DNA from: Microbacterium sp. zg-Y1090
GTDB lineage: Bacteria > Actinomycetota > Actinomycetes > Actinomycetales > Microbacteriaceae
DNA: 64,000 nt
Reading direction: 5' to 3'
NCBI RefSeq assembly: GCF_030246945.1
Contig: NZ_CP126742.1
Coordinates: 620,001 to 684,000, forward strand
A program made the translations under genes and the position numbers. A model generated the notes under the pieces. The model searched no databases. It had not been told where the DNA came from and worked only from the letters and a program-made list of their open reading frames with translations. This document shows, piece by piece, positions 9,797-19,877 of the stretch (the first letter of the stretch is position 1; each line of letters starts with the position of its first letter).

Positions 9797-10833
9797 CCGA
9801 TCTCGAGGTGGGCGAGGTGGATGCCGAGTCGTCGTCGCCGACGCCGGAGCCGGCACCGCTGTACGGCGGGCCGCGCCTGCAGCCCGCCCACTTCGAGCCG
9901 ACGCACGTGCCGATCGAGGTGGCCCGCTACGGCACCGAGAGCTATACGCTGCCCGTGGGGAGCCCGGGAAAAGTCGGCATCCTCGAACTCGGATTCGCGC
10001 TGCGCGGGCGGGGCGACGCGCAGCGCACGGAGCTGGTGCATCACTACCAGAAGGCTCCGCTGCAGATCATGAAGCCGCTGTACTACAACACCCTGCGGCC
10101 CGACATGCCGTATACGTACCTCATCACGACCGGCGGCGGCATTCTGCACAACGACCGTCAGCGCATGGACCTCACCTTCGGCGAGGGGACCTCGGCCTTC
10201 ATCACGACGCAGGCGCACACGAAGGTGTACCGGATGGTCTCGGGCTACGCGACGTCGATCGTGAACATCGACGTTGCCGAGGGTGCATACGTGGAGTACC
10301 TCCCCGACCCCCTCATCCCGTATGTCGACTCGCGCTTCTATCAACAGCTGACGGCGCGCGTTCATCCGGATGCCACCCTGCTGGTCGGCGAGACGGTGTA
10401 CGCCGGCCGCCTGACGCGCGGTGAGCGGTACGCCTTCAGTGCCTATGCGAGCGACCTCGACGTCCGCCGTCCCGACGACCAGGGCGGTGAGCCCGTCGCC
10501 ATCGACCGCGTGCGGCTGGTGCCCCGCGACGGCCGCGTCGGCGGAGATGCGGTGCTCGGCGGCCGCGACATCGTGGCGTCGTTGTACGTCGTCACACCGC
10601 TGCAGCCCGCCGCACGGGTCGCGGAGGTGCTGCACGATGCCGTGGGTGCCGTGGTCGCGGCATCCGGCGACGCCGCCGCACGCTTCGGCGTCAGCGTGCT
10701 GCCGGGGGACACGGGCGCATGGCTGCGCTACGCCGGCGACGACACCGTCGTCTCGCTGCGCGTGCAGACGGCCGCCGCGGCTGCGATGCATGAACTGCTC
10801 ACGGGGCGACCCGCCCCGCTCATCCGCAAGTAA
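9793..10833 (+). CDS. ureD: Urease accessory protein UreD (UreH)
   Basis: This 346-residue UreD-family scaffold binds the urease apoprotein and receives nickel through the UreFG complex. Recognisable blocks are LVHHYQKAPLQIMKPLYYN, YTYLITTGGGILHNDRQ, FGEGTSAFITTQAHTKVYRM and VEYLPDPLIPYVDSRF. The GTG at 9793 overlaps the ureG stop by 4 bases, which implies translational coupling. A ~30-residue acidic/proline N-terminal lead precedes the conserved part. Confidence 0.95.
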   Translation: MTDLEVGEVDAESSSPTPEPAPLYGGPRLQPAHFEPTHVPIEVARYGTESYTLPVGSPGKVGILELGFALRGRGDAQRTELVHHYQKAPLQIMKPLYYNTLRPDMPYTYLITTGGGILHNDRQRMDLTFGEGTSAFITTQAHTKVYRMVSGYATSIVNIDVAEGAYVEYLPDPLIPYVDSRFYQQLTARVHPDATLLVGETVYAGRLTRGERYAFSAYASDLDVRRPDDQGGEPVAIDRVRLVPRDGRVGGDAVLGGRDIVASLYVVTPLQPAARVAEVLHDAVGAVVAASGDAAARFGVSVLPGDTGAWLRYAGDDTVVSLRVQTAAAAAMHELLTGRPAPLIRK

Positions 10834-10854
10834 CAGCTTCGTGGGGAGGATGTC

Positions 10855-11778
10855 ATGACCGACACGCAGACGGAGAAGCGCACGTCCGGCAGGCAATGGG
10901 GCCTGGGGTTCCTCCACGGTCCATCGCAGATCTACTTCCAGATCAACATCATCACCGGCATCCTGGTGCTCGCGGCCTTCGTCGTCGCGGACTGGCGGAT
11001 GGGCGTGCTGGCGGCGATCGGCGCGATCGGCGGCATGCTCGGCGGCCGCGCGGTCGGGTTCCCGCCCAGCAGCGTGGAAGCGGGCATGCAGTCCTTCTGC
11101 GGCACGCTCGTGGGCGCCGCGGTCTTCGCGGCGCTCGGCGGCGACGCATGGTGGTCGTACGTGCTGGCCTTCGTCGGCGGTGTCGCGACCGGTCCGGTGA
11201 CCTGGCTCGTCAACGCCCTGTTCACCAAGACGCCGCTGAAGGTCTACAACCTGCCCTACACCACCGCGCCCTTCGTCATCGTCGCCACGATCATCGCGCT
11301 GTCCACGCTGAGCCTCGCGGTCGCGTCGTCGCCGTCGGATCTCCCCGACGAGCCGTTGCCGGCCTTCCTGCTCTCGCTGCTGACGAACGTCTCACAGGTG
11401 GTACTCGTCGACAGTCCCATCGCGGGAGCGCTGATCCTTCTCGGCCTGTTCATCGCGAGCTGGAAGGTGGGGCTCGCGGCGATCATGGGATCGTTCGTCG
11501 GCACGCTGACGGCCATCGCGATGGGGGAGACTTGGAGCGAGATCGCCAACGGGCTGGCGAACTACTCGGGGGTGCTCACCGCCATCGCGTTGGCCGTGAC
11601 GTTCCTGAAGAGCAGCACCGGCTCATGGTTGTACTCGCTGCCGTGGATCGTGGTGACCGCGGTCGTGACCCTCGTCATGCACCGGGCAGGCCTCGACACC
11701 TACACCTGGCCGTACATCCTCACCACGTGGGTCGCGCTCATCGTCGCGCACTACATCCCGGGTCTCAAACGCTCGTGA
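10855..11778 (+). CDS. Urea transporter (UT family)
   Basis: This 307-residue polytopic protein has about ten hydrophobic segments in two related halves, as in the UT/Yut urea channel family. Family-like features are QIYFQINIITGILVL near the start, the lipid-facing PPSSVEAGMQSFCGTLVG, TAPFVIVATII, and in the second half ANYSGVLTAIALAV. It lies 21 bp after ureD with a GGGGAGGA ribosome site, so urea uptake is co-expressed with its hydrolysis. Confidence 0.88.
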   Translation: MTDTQTEKRTSGRQWGLGFLHGPSQIYFQINIITGILVLAAFVVADWRMGVLAAIGAIGGMLGGRAVGFPPSSVEAGMQSFCGTLVGAAVFAALGGDAWWSYVLAFVGGVATGPVTWLVNALFTKTPLKVYNLPYTTAPFVIVATIIALSTLSLAVASSPSDLPDEPLPAFLLSLLTNVSQVVLVDSPIAGALILLGLFIASWKVGLAAIMGSFVGTLTAIAMGETWSEIANGLANYSGVLTAIALAVTFLKSSTGSWLYSLPWIVVTAVVTLVMHRAGLDTYTWPYILTTWVALIVAHYIPGLKRS

Positions 11779-11845
11779 CCGGTGCCATCGGCTCTGCGCT
11801 CGACATGGGGTAGAGGAAGCGCAGGGCCGGTGACACCATGAGGGC

Positions 11846-12334
11846 ATGTCCGAGTCCTCGGCGTTCCCCGAGCACGATGCGCTGCATGCGGCGGCGCGCG
11901 GCGAGGACCTCCGTGCGGCGATCTCGACGCTGCGGTCCCGCGGCGAGCGGGTGACCGCGCCGCGCCGCGCGGTGCTCTCGGTGCTCGCCGCCCGAGCGGA
12001 CCACCTGACCGCCGACGACGTGGCCGCCCTCCTCGGCGACGGGGACGTGCACCGCGCCACGGTGTACCGCACCCTCGACCTGCTCGCGGCATCCGGTGTG
12101 GTCTCGCGGCAGCACGTGCCGGGCGGGGCCGCGCGCTACCACCTGGCCACGACCGGGGGTCGGCGACGCCACCTGCACGGTCAGTGCACCGACTGCGGCG
12201 CGGTGGTGATGCTGCCGCCGGAAGCGCTGCGCGCGGCAGGACGGACGCTGCGAGCGATGACGGGCTTCGACTGGTCGCCCGATCAGAGCACGTTCAGCGG
12301 CAGATGCGCCACGTGCGTCGACCTCGCGCGCTGA
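11846..12334 (+). CDS. Fur-family metal-responsive repressor (possibly nickel or zinc)
   Basis: This 162-residue protein has a winged helix (about 25-100, with TADDVAALLG and HRATVYRTLDLLAASGVV) and a dimerisation domain holding HLHGQCTDC and a C-terminal CATC pair for the structural zinc. The regulatory site includes the histidines of RRHLHGQ. The gene follows the urease operon by 67 bp on the same strand, so a Nur/Zur-like role in urease or nickel control is plausible. The metal cannot be assigned by eye, and no classic palindromic Fur box was found upstream of ureA. Confidence 0.85.
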   Translation: MSESSAFPEHDALHAAARGEDLRAAISTLRSRGERVTAPRRAVLSVLAARADHLTADDVAALLGDGDVHRATVYRTLDLLAASGVVSRQHVPGGAARYHLATTGGRRRHLHGQCTDCGAVVMLPPEALRAAGRTLRAMTGFDWSPDQSTFSGRCATCVDLAR

Positions 12335-12353
12335 GGCCGGGTGCCGGCTGCGG

Positions 12354-13706
<1,353 letters not shown>

Positions 13707-13803
13707 GATCGACCAGTCTACGTGGGCGGACGGGGCGTGCCCCCACCCCACTTCGGGGGCATCCTCCAGGTTTCCGGCCGCGCTGTTCCCTATCGTGGGA
13801 GGA

Positions 13804-14493
13804 ATGACGCCTGACGCCGTGATCGCCGCCGCCGCCGCCCCCTCGGACGGCGGCTGGCTGACCGCTCTGGCGGACTGGACGGTGTCGCTCATGGACACCA
13901 TCGGCCCGATCGGCGCCGGCGCCGCCATCGCGCTGGAGAACCTGTTCCCGCCGCTGCCGAGCGAGGTGATCCTGCCGATGGCGGGACTGGCTGCCAGTCG
14001 CGGCGGGTTCACGCTGTTCGAAGCGCTGTTCTGGACCACCGCGGGATCGGTCGTCGGCGCGTTCGCGCTCTACGGCATCGGCGCCTGGCTCGGCGCGCGC
14101 CGGCTGACCGCCTTCGCGGACAAGATGCCGCTGCTGCACCCGGAGGACATCGACCGCACGATCGCGTGGTTCCTCAAGCACGGCGGCAAGGCGGTGTTCT
14201 TCGGGCGGATGCTGCCGATCTTCCGCAGTCTCATCTCCATCCCCGCCGGGATCGCGCGGATGCCGCTGTGGCGCTTCGGCCTGCTCACCACCGCCGGCAG
14301 CCTCATCTGGAACACCATCTTCGTCCTCGCCGGGTTCTTCCTCGGCGAGCAGTGGCACATCGTCGAGACGTACGCCGACGTGCTGCAGTACGTCGTCATC
14401 GCGGTCACGGCCATCGGTGTCGCCTGGTTCATCTACGTGCGCGTCCGCGCGCTGCTGGCCGCGCGCGGCACCCCCGGCGCCGACGCGGTGTAG
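13804..14493 (+). CDS. DedA-family membrane protein
   Basis: This 229-residue protein has five to six hydrophobic segments with the DedA signatures ENLFPPLPSEVILPMAG (about 43-60) and FFGRMLPIFRSLISIPAGIARM (about 135-157). The family is linked to undecaprenyl-phosphate or lipid recycling and envelope homeostasis. ATG at 13804 lies 7 nt after a TATCGT hexamer, divergent from the AspRS gene. The overlapping GGGAGGA could serve as a ribosome site if there is a leader. Confidence 0.9.
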   Translation: MTPDAVIAAAAAPSDGGWLTALADWTVSLMDTIGPIGAGAAIALENLFPPLPSEVILPMAGLAASRGGFTLFEALFWTTAGSVVGAFALYGIGAWLGARRLTAFADKMPLLHPEDIDRTIAWFLKHGGKAVFFGRMLPIFRSLISIPAGIARMPLWRFGLLTTAGSLIWNTIFVLAGFFLGEQWHIVETYADVLQYVVIAVTAIGVAWFIYVRVRALLAARGTPGADAV

Positions 14494-14549
14494 CCGCACT
14501 CAGCGCGCGCTCAGCCTGCGCACAGACCGGGCCACCGTAGACTTGGCGG

Positions 14550-15179
14550 GTGCCCGCCGATCGCCTTCACCTCGTGCGCCACGGCGAGGTCCACAATCCT
14601 GGCCGCGTGCTGTACGGACGGCTCCCCGGATTCGGGTTGAGCGCCGACGGCCGCCGCATGGCGCGGCAGGCTGCCGAGTACGTCGCATCGCTCGACCGGC
14701 CGGTGGGGAGTCTCGTCTGCTCGCCGCTGCAGCGCACGCAGGAGTCGGCGGAGCCCTTCACCGAGATCTTCGGCATCGAGCCACTCGTGGACGAGCGGGT
14801 CATCGAGCCGACCAACGTCTTCGAGGGCCGGCGGATGAAGCGGGCCATGTTCAACCCGTGGAACTGGCGCCACCTGCTCGCTCCCGCGCTTCCCAGCTGG
14901 GGCGAACCGTACCTGCAGGTCGTGGCACGCATGGATGAGGCGATGCGCGAGGCATGGGAGCGGACGGAATCGGGTGACGTGGTCATCGTCTCCCACCAGC
15001 TGCCCATCTGGGTGACGCATCTCTCGGTGACCGGGGCGGCGCTGCGCCACAACCCCACTCAGCGGCGCTGCGCGCTGTCGAGCGTGACGAGCTTCGACCT
15101 GGCCGATGACGAGTGGTCCGAGGTCGCCTACGCCGAGCCCGCCCGCCTGGACGGCGCCGTCGACGTGGGGGCGGTGTGA
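14550..15179 (+). CDS. Histidine phosphatase family protein
   Basis: This 209-residue phosphoglycerate-mutase-like phosphatase has the phospho-acceptor RHG motif at residues 10-12 (LVRHGEVHNP), CSPLQRTQESAEP and the second catalytic histidine in IVSHQLPIWV. The GTG start at 14550 lies 6 nt after TAGACT (14538-14543), a leaderless pattern. Its stop overlaps the next gene's ATG (TGATG), so it is the first cistron of the cytochrome c biogenesis operon. This order (phosphatase, thioredoxin-like, ccdA, resB, ccsB) is common in actinobacteria. The substrate is unknown. Confidence 0.88.
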   Translation: MPADRLHLVRHGEVHNPGRVLYGRLPGFGLSADGRRMARQAAEYVASLDRPVGSLVCSPLQRTQESAEPFTEIFGIEPLVDERVIEPTNVFEGRRMKRAMFNPWNWRHLLAPALPSWGEPYLQVVARMDEAMREAWERTESGDVVIVSHQLPIWVTHLSVTGAALRHNPTQRRCALSSVTSFDLADDEWSEVAYAEPARLDGAVDVGAV

Positions 15180-15826
15180 TGCCCGCCGCACGCGCGTCGT
15201 CCTCCCGTACCCGCTCCGCACGCCGCCGGCTCCGCGCGGCCACCGCGGCGCTCGCCGCGGTGGCCCTGGCCGGGTCGCTGGCGGCCTGCACGGCTCAGAA
15301 CGACGACCTGGTCGACGCCTACCGCGAGGGTGATACGTCCGGCTTCGTCTCCCGCGACTTCGCGGCGACCGAGATCGCGCTCGACGCACGCGACGAGGCG
15401 ATCGTCTTCTCCGGCACCGGCGTGGACGGCAGCACGATCACCAGCGACGACATGCTCGGCGACGTCGTCGTCGTGAACTTCTGGTACGCCGGGTGCGGGC
15501 CGTGTCGCGCCGAGGCGCCGTTCCTGCAGGAGGCGAACGAGGAGTTCGCCGACGCCGACGTGTCGTTCCTCGGCGTCAACATCTACGACGAGGCCGCCAC
15601 CGCCGAATCGTTCGATCGCACCTACGGCATCACCTACCCGTCGGTGCTCGCCCACCGCGACCCCGACCTCAAGCTCGCCTTCGCCGAGGTGACGTCGCTG
15701 CAGGCCGTGCCCACGACGCTCGTGCTCGACGCCGAGGGGCGGCTGGCCGCGCGCATCATCGGGCAGCTCCCCGACGCCTCGATCCTCACCACCCTGGTGC
15801 GCGACACGCTCGCGGAGACGCCGTGA
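15179..15826 (+). CDS. ResA/TlpA-like thiol-disulfide oxidoreductase lipoprotein
   Basis: This 215-residue extracytoplasmic thioredoxin-fold protein has a twin-arginine-like basic start, a hydrophobic segment, then a lipobox ending at Cys (AGSLAAC, about 33-39). The redox centre is the CGPC motif in FWYAGCGPCRAEAPFL, and a cis-proline follows in LQAVPTTLVL. It should reduce apocytochrome c heme-binding cysteines with electrons relayed by CcdA. The ATG overlaps the preceding stop, and its stop overlaps the ccdA GTG. Confidence 0.92.
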   Translation: MPAARASSSRTRSARRRLRAATAALAAVALAGSLAACTAQNDDLVDAYREGDTSGFVSRDFAATEIALDARDEAIVFSGTGVDGSTITSDDMLGDVVVVNFWYAGCGPCRAEAPFLQEANEEFADADVSFLGVNIYDEAATAESFDRTYGITYPSVLAHRDPDLKLAFAEVTSLQAVPTTLVLDAEGRLAARIIGQLPDASILTTLVRDTLAETP

Positions 15827-16569
15827 GCCCGTTCGGGATCGTCTTCGACGGTGCGCTGTGGCTGGCGATCCCGATCGCGCTGCTCGCGGGGCTGGTGTCC
15901 TTCCTGTCGCCGTGCGTGCTGCCGCTGGTCCCCGGCTACCTCGGCTTCCTCGGCGGCGCCGCGCCCGAGCGCGCCGGCGCGCGCGCGGGCGGACGCTCAC
16001 GACTGCTCTGGGGCGTGCTGCTGTTCATCGCCGGGTTCACGGCGGTGTTCGTCGCGATCTTCGTGCTCGGCGGCACGCTCGGACAGCTGTTCATCCGCTT
16101 CCAGGACCCGATCACGCGGGTGCTGGGCGTGGTGGTGATCCTGCTGGGTCTGGTGTTCATCGGCCTCTTCGGCGTCGCCCAGCGCACCGTGCGCCTGCGC
16201 ACGAGAGACAATCTCGGGCTCGTCGGCGCCCCTCTGCTGGGGGTCGCCATGGGGATCGGCTGGGCCCCGTGCATCGGCCCCACGATGACGGCGATCCTGG
16301 CGATCTCGATCAACCAGGGCGACCCGGTGCGCGCCGGCATCCTGGGGGTGGCCTACTCGCTGGGGCTCGGGGTGCCCTTCATCCTGCTCGCCGTCGGCTT
16401 CGGCTGGGCGACCCGCTCGGTCACGTTCGTCAAGCGCCACATCCGCGCGATCAACATCACGGGAGGGGTGCTCCTCATCGCACTCGGACTGCTCATGGTC
16501 ACCGGGGTCTGGACGGACCTGCTGTCGCGACTCGGGGCGGTGATCGGAAGTGTCCAGCTCCCGCTCTGA
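15823..16569 (+). CDS. ccdA: Cytochrome c biogenesis thiol-reductant carrier CcdA
   Basis: This 248-residue protein has six predicted helices and two redox cysteines, one in LSPCVLPLVPGYLGFL (helix 1) and one in IGWAPCIGPTMTAIL (helix 4). These are the hallmarks of CcdA/DsbD-core proteins that pass thioredoxin electrons across the membrane. The start is GTG overlapping the upstream stop (GTGA). The end overlaps resB by 20 bp, so translation is coupled throughout this operon. Confidence 0.94.
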   Translation: MSPFGIVFDGALWLAIPIALLAGLVSFLSPCVLPLVPGYLGFLGGAAPERAGARAGGRSRLLWGVLLFIAGFTAVFVAIFVLGGTLGQLFIRFQDPITRVLGVVVILLGLVFIGLFGVAQRTVRLRTRDNLGLVGAPLLGVAMGIGWAPCIGPTMTAILAISINQGDPVRAGILGVAYSLGLGVPFILLAVGFGWATRSVTFVKRHIRAINITGGVLLIALGLLMVTGVWTDLLSRLGAVIGSVQLPL

Positions 16570-18262
16570 CGACGGCACGCTCACCGAGCAGCCCATCGAC
16601 GGCCCGCTGCGCCCCAGCGATCACGCCGATGGCGCCGGTGACGGCATCCGCGGACCCGCGCTGGGTGGAACCGGGTGGCTGCGGTGGGGCTGGCGACAGC
16701 TGACCAGCATGCGCACCGCGATCGTGCTGCTGCTGCTGCTGGCGATCGCGGCCGTTCCCGGCTCGATCGTGCCGCAGCGCTCGGCCGACCCCAACGGCGT
16801 CACGCAGTTCCGCTCCGACAACCCCGACCTGTATCCGGTGCTCGACGCGATGAGCATGTTCGACGTGTACACGTCGCCCTGGTTCTCGGCGATCTACCTG
16901 CTGCTGTTCATCTCGCTGATCGGCTGCGTCATTCCGCGCACCAAGCACCACTGGAAGGCGCTGCGCTCACGCCCGCCGCGCACGCCTGCACGGCTGACCC
17001 GACTCGACGACCACACCGATGCGGTCGTCACCGTGCCGGAGGGGCGGGATGCCGACGCCGTCGCCGCCGAGGCGATCGCCCTCGCCGACGAGCAGCTGCG
17101 CAAGGCCGGGTATCGGGTGGAGCGCTACGACGACCGCGGGACGATGTCGGTGTCGGCCGAGCGCGGGTACCTGCGCGAGACCGGGAACCTCGTCTTCCAC
17201 GCCTCCCTGGTGGGGGTGCTCATCGCGGTGGGCGTCGGCGGCGGGTACACCTATACCGGCCAGGACGTGCTGGTGGAGGGACAGAGCTTCGTCAACACGC
17301 TCGCGGACTACTCCTCGTTCAACCCCGGACGGTTCGTCGACACCGAGACGCTGCCGCCGTACTCGATGACCCTCGAGGAGTTCCAGGTCAGCTACGTGCC
17401 CGTCGGCGAGCAGGGAGCCGGTCAGGCCGGGGACTTCGCCGCGGTGCTGACGACGCGGGTGCCCGGCGGCGACGAGCAGCCCGCCGAGGTGCGGGTGAAC
17501 CACCCGGTCGACATCGAGGGCGACCGCATCTATCTGATGGGCAACGGCTACGCGCCGACGCTCACGATCCGAGACGCCGACGGCGACGTCGTCTACAGCG
17601 AGTCGGTGCCCTTCCTGCCCCAGGATGCCGCGATGACGTCGCTCGGCGTGGTGAAGGTGCCCGACGGCATGCCCGAGCAGCTCGGCATGGTCGGTTTCTT
17701 CTACCCGACGGCAGCCGCCCTCGGGACCGGGGCGCTGACCTCGGTCTATCCCGACCTGGTGAACCCGGTGCTGACCCTCGACGTCTACGCCGGCGACCTC
17801 GGCATCGACGACGGCACGCCACGTTCGGTGTACACCCTCGACCCCGAGGGCATGGAGCAGCTGACCGGCCGCGCGATCGGCGTCGACTCGATCGAGCTGG
17901 CGCCGGGGGAGACCGCCGACCTGCCCAACGGGTGGGGGACGATCACCTTCGAGAACACGTCGCCGGCCGGCGTCGCCGGCTACGCCGAGTCGGTGCCCCG
18001 GTTCGCGTCGCTGTCGATCCACCGCGACGTCGGTGCGCCGTGGGTGCTGCTGTTCGCGGTGCTGGCGACGACCGGGCTGATGGTGGCGCTGTTCGTTCCC
18101 CGCCGCCGCATGTGGGTGAAGGCGACGGTCGACGGCGACGCCGTGCGGCTGGAGTACGCCGGCCTCGCCCGCGGCGAGGACCCGACGCTGCGCGCCGCGG
18201 TCGACGACGTGGCGCGCCGCCACGGCGACGCCCTCGAAAGCCGTCTCCGAACCCGCGAGTGA
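16550..18262 (+). CDS. resB: Cytochrome c biogenesis protein ResB (Ccs1)
   Basis: This 570-residue protein has three clustered N-terminal helices, a long extracytoplasmic domain and a C-terminal helix, the ResB/Ccs1 layout. Motifs include LTSMRTAIVLLLLLAIAAVPGS, SPWFSAIYLLLFISLIGC, GNLVFHASLVGVLIAVG and the external SIHRDVGAPWVL before the last helix. With CcsB it exports heme and ligates it to apocytochrome c (System II). The GTG start lies inside ccdA. Confidence 0.94.
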   Translation: MSSSRSDDGTLTEQPIDGPLRPSDHADGAGDGIRGPALGGTGWLRWGWRQLTSMRTAIVLLLLLAIAAVPGSIVPQRSADPNGVTQFRSDNPDLYPVLDAMSMFDVYTSPWFSAIYLLLFISLIGCVIPRTKHHWKALRSRPPRTPARLTRLDDHTDAVVTVPEGRDADAVAAEAIALADEQLRKAGYRVERYDDRGTMSVSAERGYLRETGNLVFHASLVGVLIAVGVGGGYTYTGQDVLVEGQSFVNTLADYSSFNPGRFVDTETLPPYSMTLEEFQVSYVPVGEQGAGQAGDFAAVLTTRVPGGDEQPAEVRVNHPVDIEGDRIYLMGNGYAPTLTIRDADGDVVYSESVPFLPQDAAMTSLGVVKVPDGMPEQLGMVGFFYPTAAALGTGALTSVYPDLVNPVLTLDVYAGDLGIDDGTPRSVYTLDPEGMEQLTGRAIGVDSIELAPGETADLPNGWGTITFENTSPAGVAGYAESVPRFASLSIHRDVGAPWVLLFAVLATTGLMVALFVPRRRMWVKATVDGDAVRLEYAGLARGEDPTLRAAVDDVARRHGDALESRLRTRE

Positions 18263-18354
18263 CTGTTCCCGCGCCCGCGCGCACTCGTTCCACCCCCTTG
18301 TTCCGCCCTCTGCGCCCCGGTTCCCCGGGACGCGCCCGACGTAGACTGGATGCC

Positions 18355-19413
18355 ATGCCTGCGACCGAAGCGCTTTCGCTCGACGACGTGTCCGTGCTGC
18401 TGGTGTGGACCGCGATCGCGATCTATGCACTGGCCTTCATCGCGTACGCGGTGGACCTGGCCCGCCGCTCCGAGCAGGCTGTGAAGGCTCAGGACACCCG
18501 CGCCCGCACGCTCGTGTCCGCCGCTGCGACCGCGGGAGCCACCGGATCCGCCGCCGGAGGCGGTTCGCCGGACCCCGCGGCATCCGCCACCGACGTCGAG
18601 GCCCGCCCGAGCGAGCGCCCCCGGCACCTCTGGGCCCGCATCGCCACGGCGATGATGTGGCTGGGCTTCCTCTTCCACGTCGCCGCCGACGTGCTGCGCG
18701 GTATCGCCGCCGAGCGCGTGCCGTGGGCGAACATGTACGAGTTCGCCCTCACCGGCACGATGCTGATGGTCGCGGTGTACCTGGGCGTGCTGTTCCGGTA
18801 CGACCTGCGCTTCCTCGGCGCGTTCGTCAGCGGCCTGGTCGTGGTTCTGCTGGGCGGGGCGACCCTGGCGTACTACGTCGAGGTGCAGCCGCTCATGGAC
18901 CCTCTCAAGAGCGTGTGGCTCGTCATCCACGTGTTCGTGGCTTCGCTGTCGACGGCGTTCTTCGCCCTCGCGTTCGCCCTGTCGGTGCTGCAGCTGTTCC
19001 AGGTGCACCGCGAGGCGAAGCTGCGGCGTCTGGCCGAGACCGACAGTGCGTCGCTGGCCGCCCCGGGCGCCGGATCGCGTCTGCTGCGCACGCTGCCGAA
19101 CGCCGACACGCTCGAGTCGCTGGCCTACCGCTTCGCGATCATCGGCTTCATCTTCTGGACCTTCACCCTCATCGCCGGATCGATCTGGGCGAACGAGGCG
19201 TGGGGCCGCTACTGGGGCTTCGACACGAAGGAAGTCTGGACCTTCGTGATCTGGGTGCTCTACGCCGGCTACATCCACGCCCGCGCCACGCGCGGCTGGC
19301 GCGGCGTGCGTTCGGCGTGGCTGTCGATCATCGGCTTCGTGACGGTCATCTTCAACTTCACGATCGTCAACCAGTTCTTCAAGGGGCTGCACGCCTACAG
19401 TGGCCTGAACTGA
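18355..19413 (+). CDS. ccsB: Cytochrome c heme lyase CcsB (ResC)
   Basis: This 352-residue polytopic protein has the tryptophan-rich WWD-type heme-handling motif (ANEAWGRYWGFDTKEVWTF, about 280-298) and conserved histidines in flanking helices (WLVIHVF, YAGYIHAR, LGFLFHVAA). An Ala/Gly-rich cytoplasmic linker (~55-85) follows the first helix. ATG at 18355 is 7 nt after TAGACT (18342-18347), so it may also be transcribed separately as a leaderless mRNA despite lying 92 bp after resB. Confidence 0.94.
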   Translation: MPATEALSLDDVSVLLVWTAIAIYALAFIAYAVDLARRSEQAVKAQDTRARTLVSAAATAGATGSAAGGGSPDPAASATDVEARPSERPRHLWARIATAMMWLGFLFHVAADVLRGIAAERVPWANMYEFALTGTMLMVAVYLGVLFRYDLRFLGAFVSGLVVVLLGGATLAYYVEVQPLMDPLKSVWLVIHVFVASLSTAFFALAFALSVLQLFQVHREAKLRRLAETDSASLAAPGAGSRLLRTLPNADTLESLAYRFAIIGFIFWTFTLIAGSIWANEAWGRYWGFDTKEVWTFVIWVLYAGYIHARATRGWRGVRSAWLSIIGFVTVIFNFTIVNQFFKGLHAYSGLN

Positions 19414-19421
19414 CCGACCGG

Positions 19422-19441
19422 CACCCGCCCCCGGGCGGGTG
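19422..19441. terminator. GC hairpin after ccsB
   Basis: A perfect inverted repeat (CACCCGCC, short loop, GGCGGGTG) starts 9 bases after the ccsB stop. It lacks a T tract. It could end transcription from both ccsB and the small minus-strand ORFs that converge on it. Confidence 0.55.
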
Positions 19442-19469
19442 AGTGGATGCCGCCAGGTCCACCGGTCGC

Positions 19470-19574
19470 TCAACTCGACCGGCGGGCGACGTCCGCTTCT
19501 CGGCGCAGGCGGTCGAGAGCCTCCGCGTTGTCCGTCACGTCCTCCTGCGACGCGACTTCACGCGCTCCGCTCAT
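19470..19574 (-). CDS. Possible 34-residue small protein overlapping the ORF at 19558
   Basis: ATG at 19574 begins inside the last codons of the 42-45-residue ORF and reads 34 charged, Ala/Arg/Glu-rich residues (MSGAREVASQ... ending ARRSS) before a TGA just ahead of the hairpin at 19422-19441. About 79% of its codons end in G or C, lower than neighbours but compatible with coding. The 17-base overlap would allow coupled translation. No family is recognised, and it may be spurious. Confidence 0.3.
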   Translation of the reverse strand: MSGAREVASQEDVTDNAEALDRLRREADVARRSS

Positions 19575-19686
19575 ACTTCGTCTCCAGAAGCGCCAGGACG
19601 TCGTCGTAGAGCGCGGCGAACGTCTCCGGCGACGCGAACACCCGGATGGACAGCTCGGCGAGGGTGAACTGCTCGATGTCGTTCAT
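19558..19686 (-). CDS. Small hypothetical protein, 42 residues
   Basis: This is a short acidic protein beginning MNDIEQFTLAEL and ending ETKYERSA, predicted largely helical, with no cysteine or signal peptide. About 95% of codons end in G or C, and the pattern of hydrophobic residues is regular, so it looks genuinely translated. ATG at 19686 has GAGGA about 8 bases upstream; an in-frame ATG at 19695 is an alternative. It lies in an otherwise gene-free 464-bp gap between ccsB and the YhgE-like gene. No function can be assigned. Confidence 0.5.
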   Translation of the reverse strand: MNDIEQFTLAELSIRVFASPETFAALYDDVLALLETKYERSA

Positions 19687-19819
19687 GGAGGTCATCCTCG
19701 CGTTCGCTCCCCGTCTCCTCCACCTCACGGCCCCGGCCCTCACCCCGAACCGCACCCGGACGCTCGACTCCTGATCGGCCACGGACGTCGACGAAGAACA
19801 CACCGTCCCACCGAACGAC

Positions 19820-19857
19820 GCAACGGGCGCGCCACCCGAAGGCAGCGCGCCCGTTGC
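19820..19857 (-). terminator. Terminator hairpin after the YhgE-like gene
   Basis: Arms GCAACGGGCGCGC and GCGCGCCCGTTGC (13 bp, perfect) around a 12-base loop, about 20 bases beyond the YhgE-like stop. It is a strong factor-independent-style stem without a clear T run. Confidence 0.7.
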
Positions 19858-19877
19858 GGAGCGCCTCGACGTGGCGG

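Noticed and set aside
10443..10712. Minus-strand small frames within ureD and the urea transporter
   Set aside because: They are shadows of conserved plus-strand genes with no ribosome sites or motifs.
13707..14039. N-terminal extension of AspRS
   Set aside because: It runs antisense to dedA and across the predicted promoter, and the class II fold is complete from GTG at 13706.
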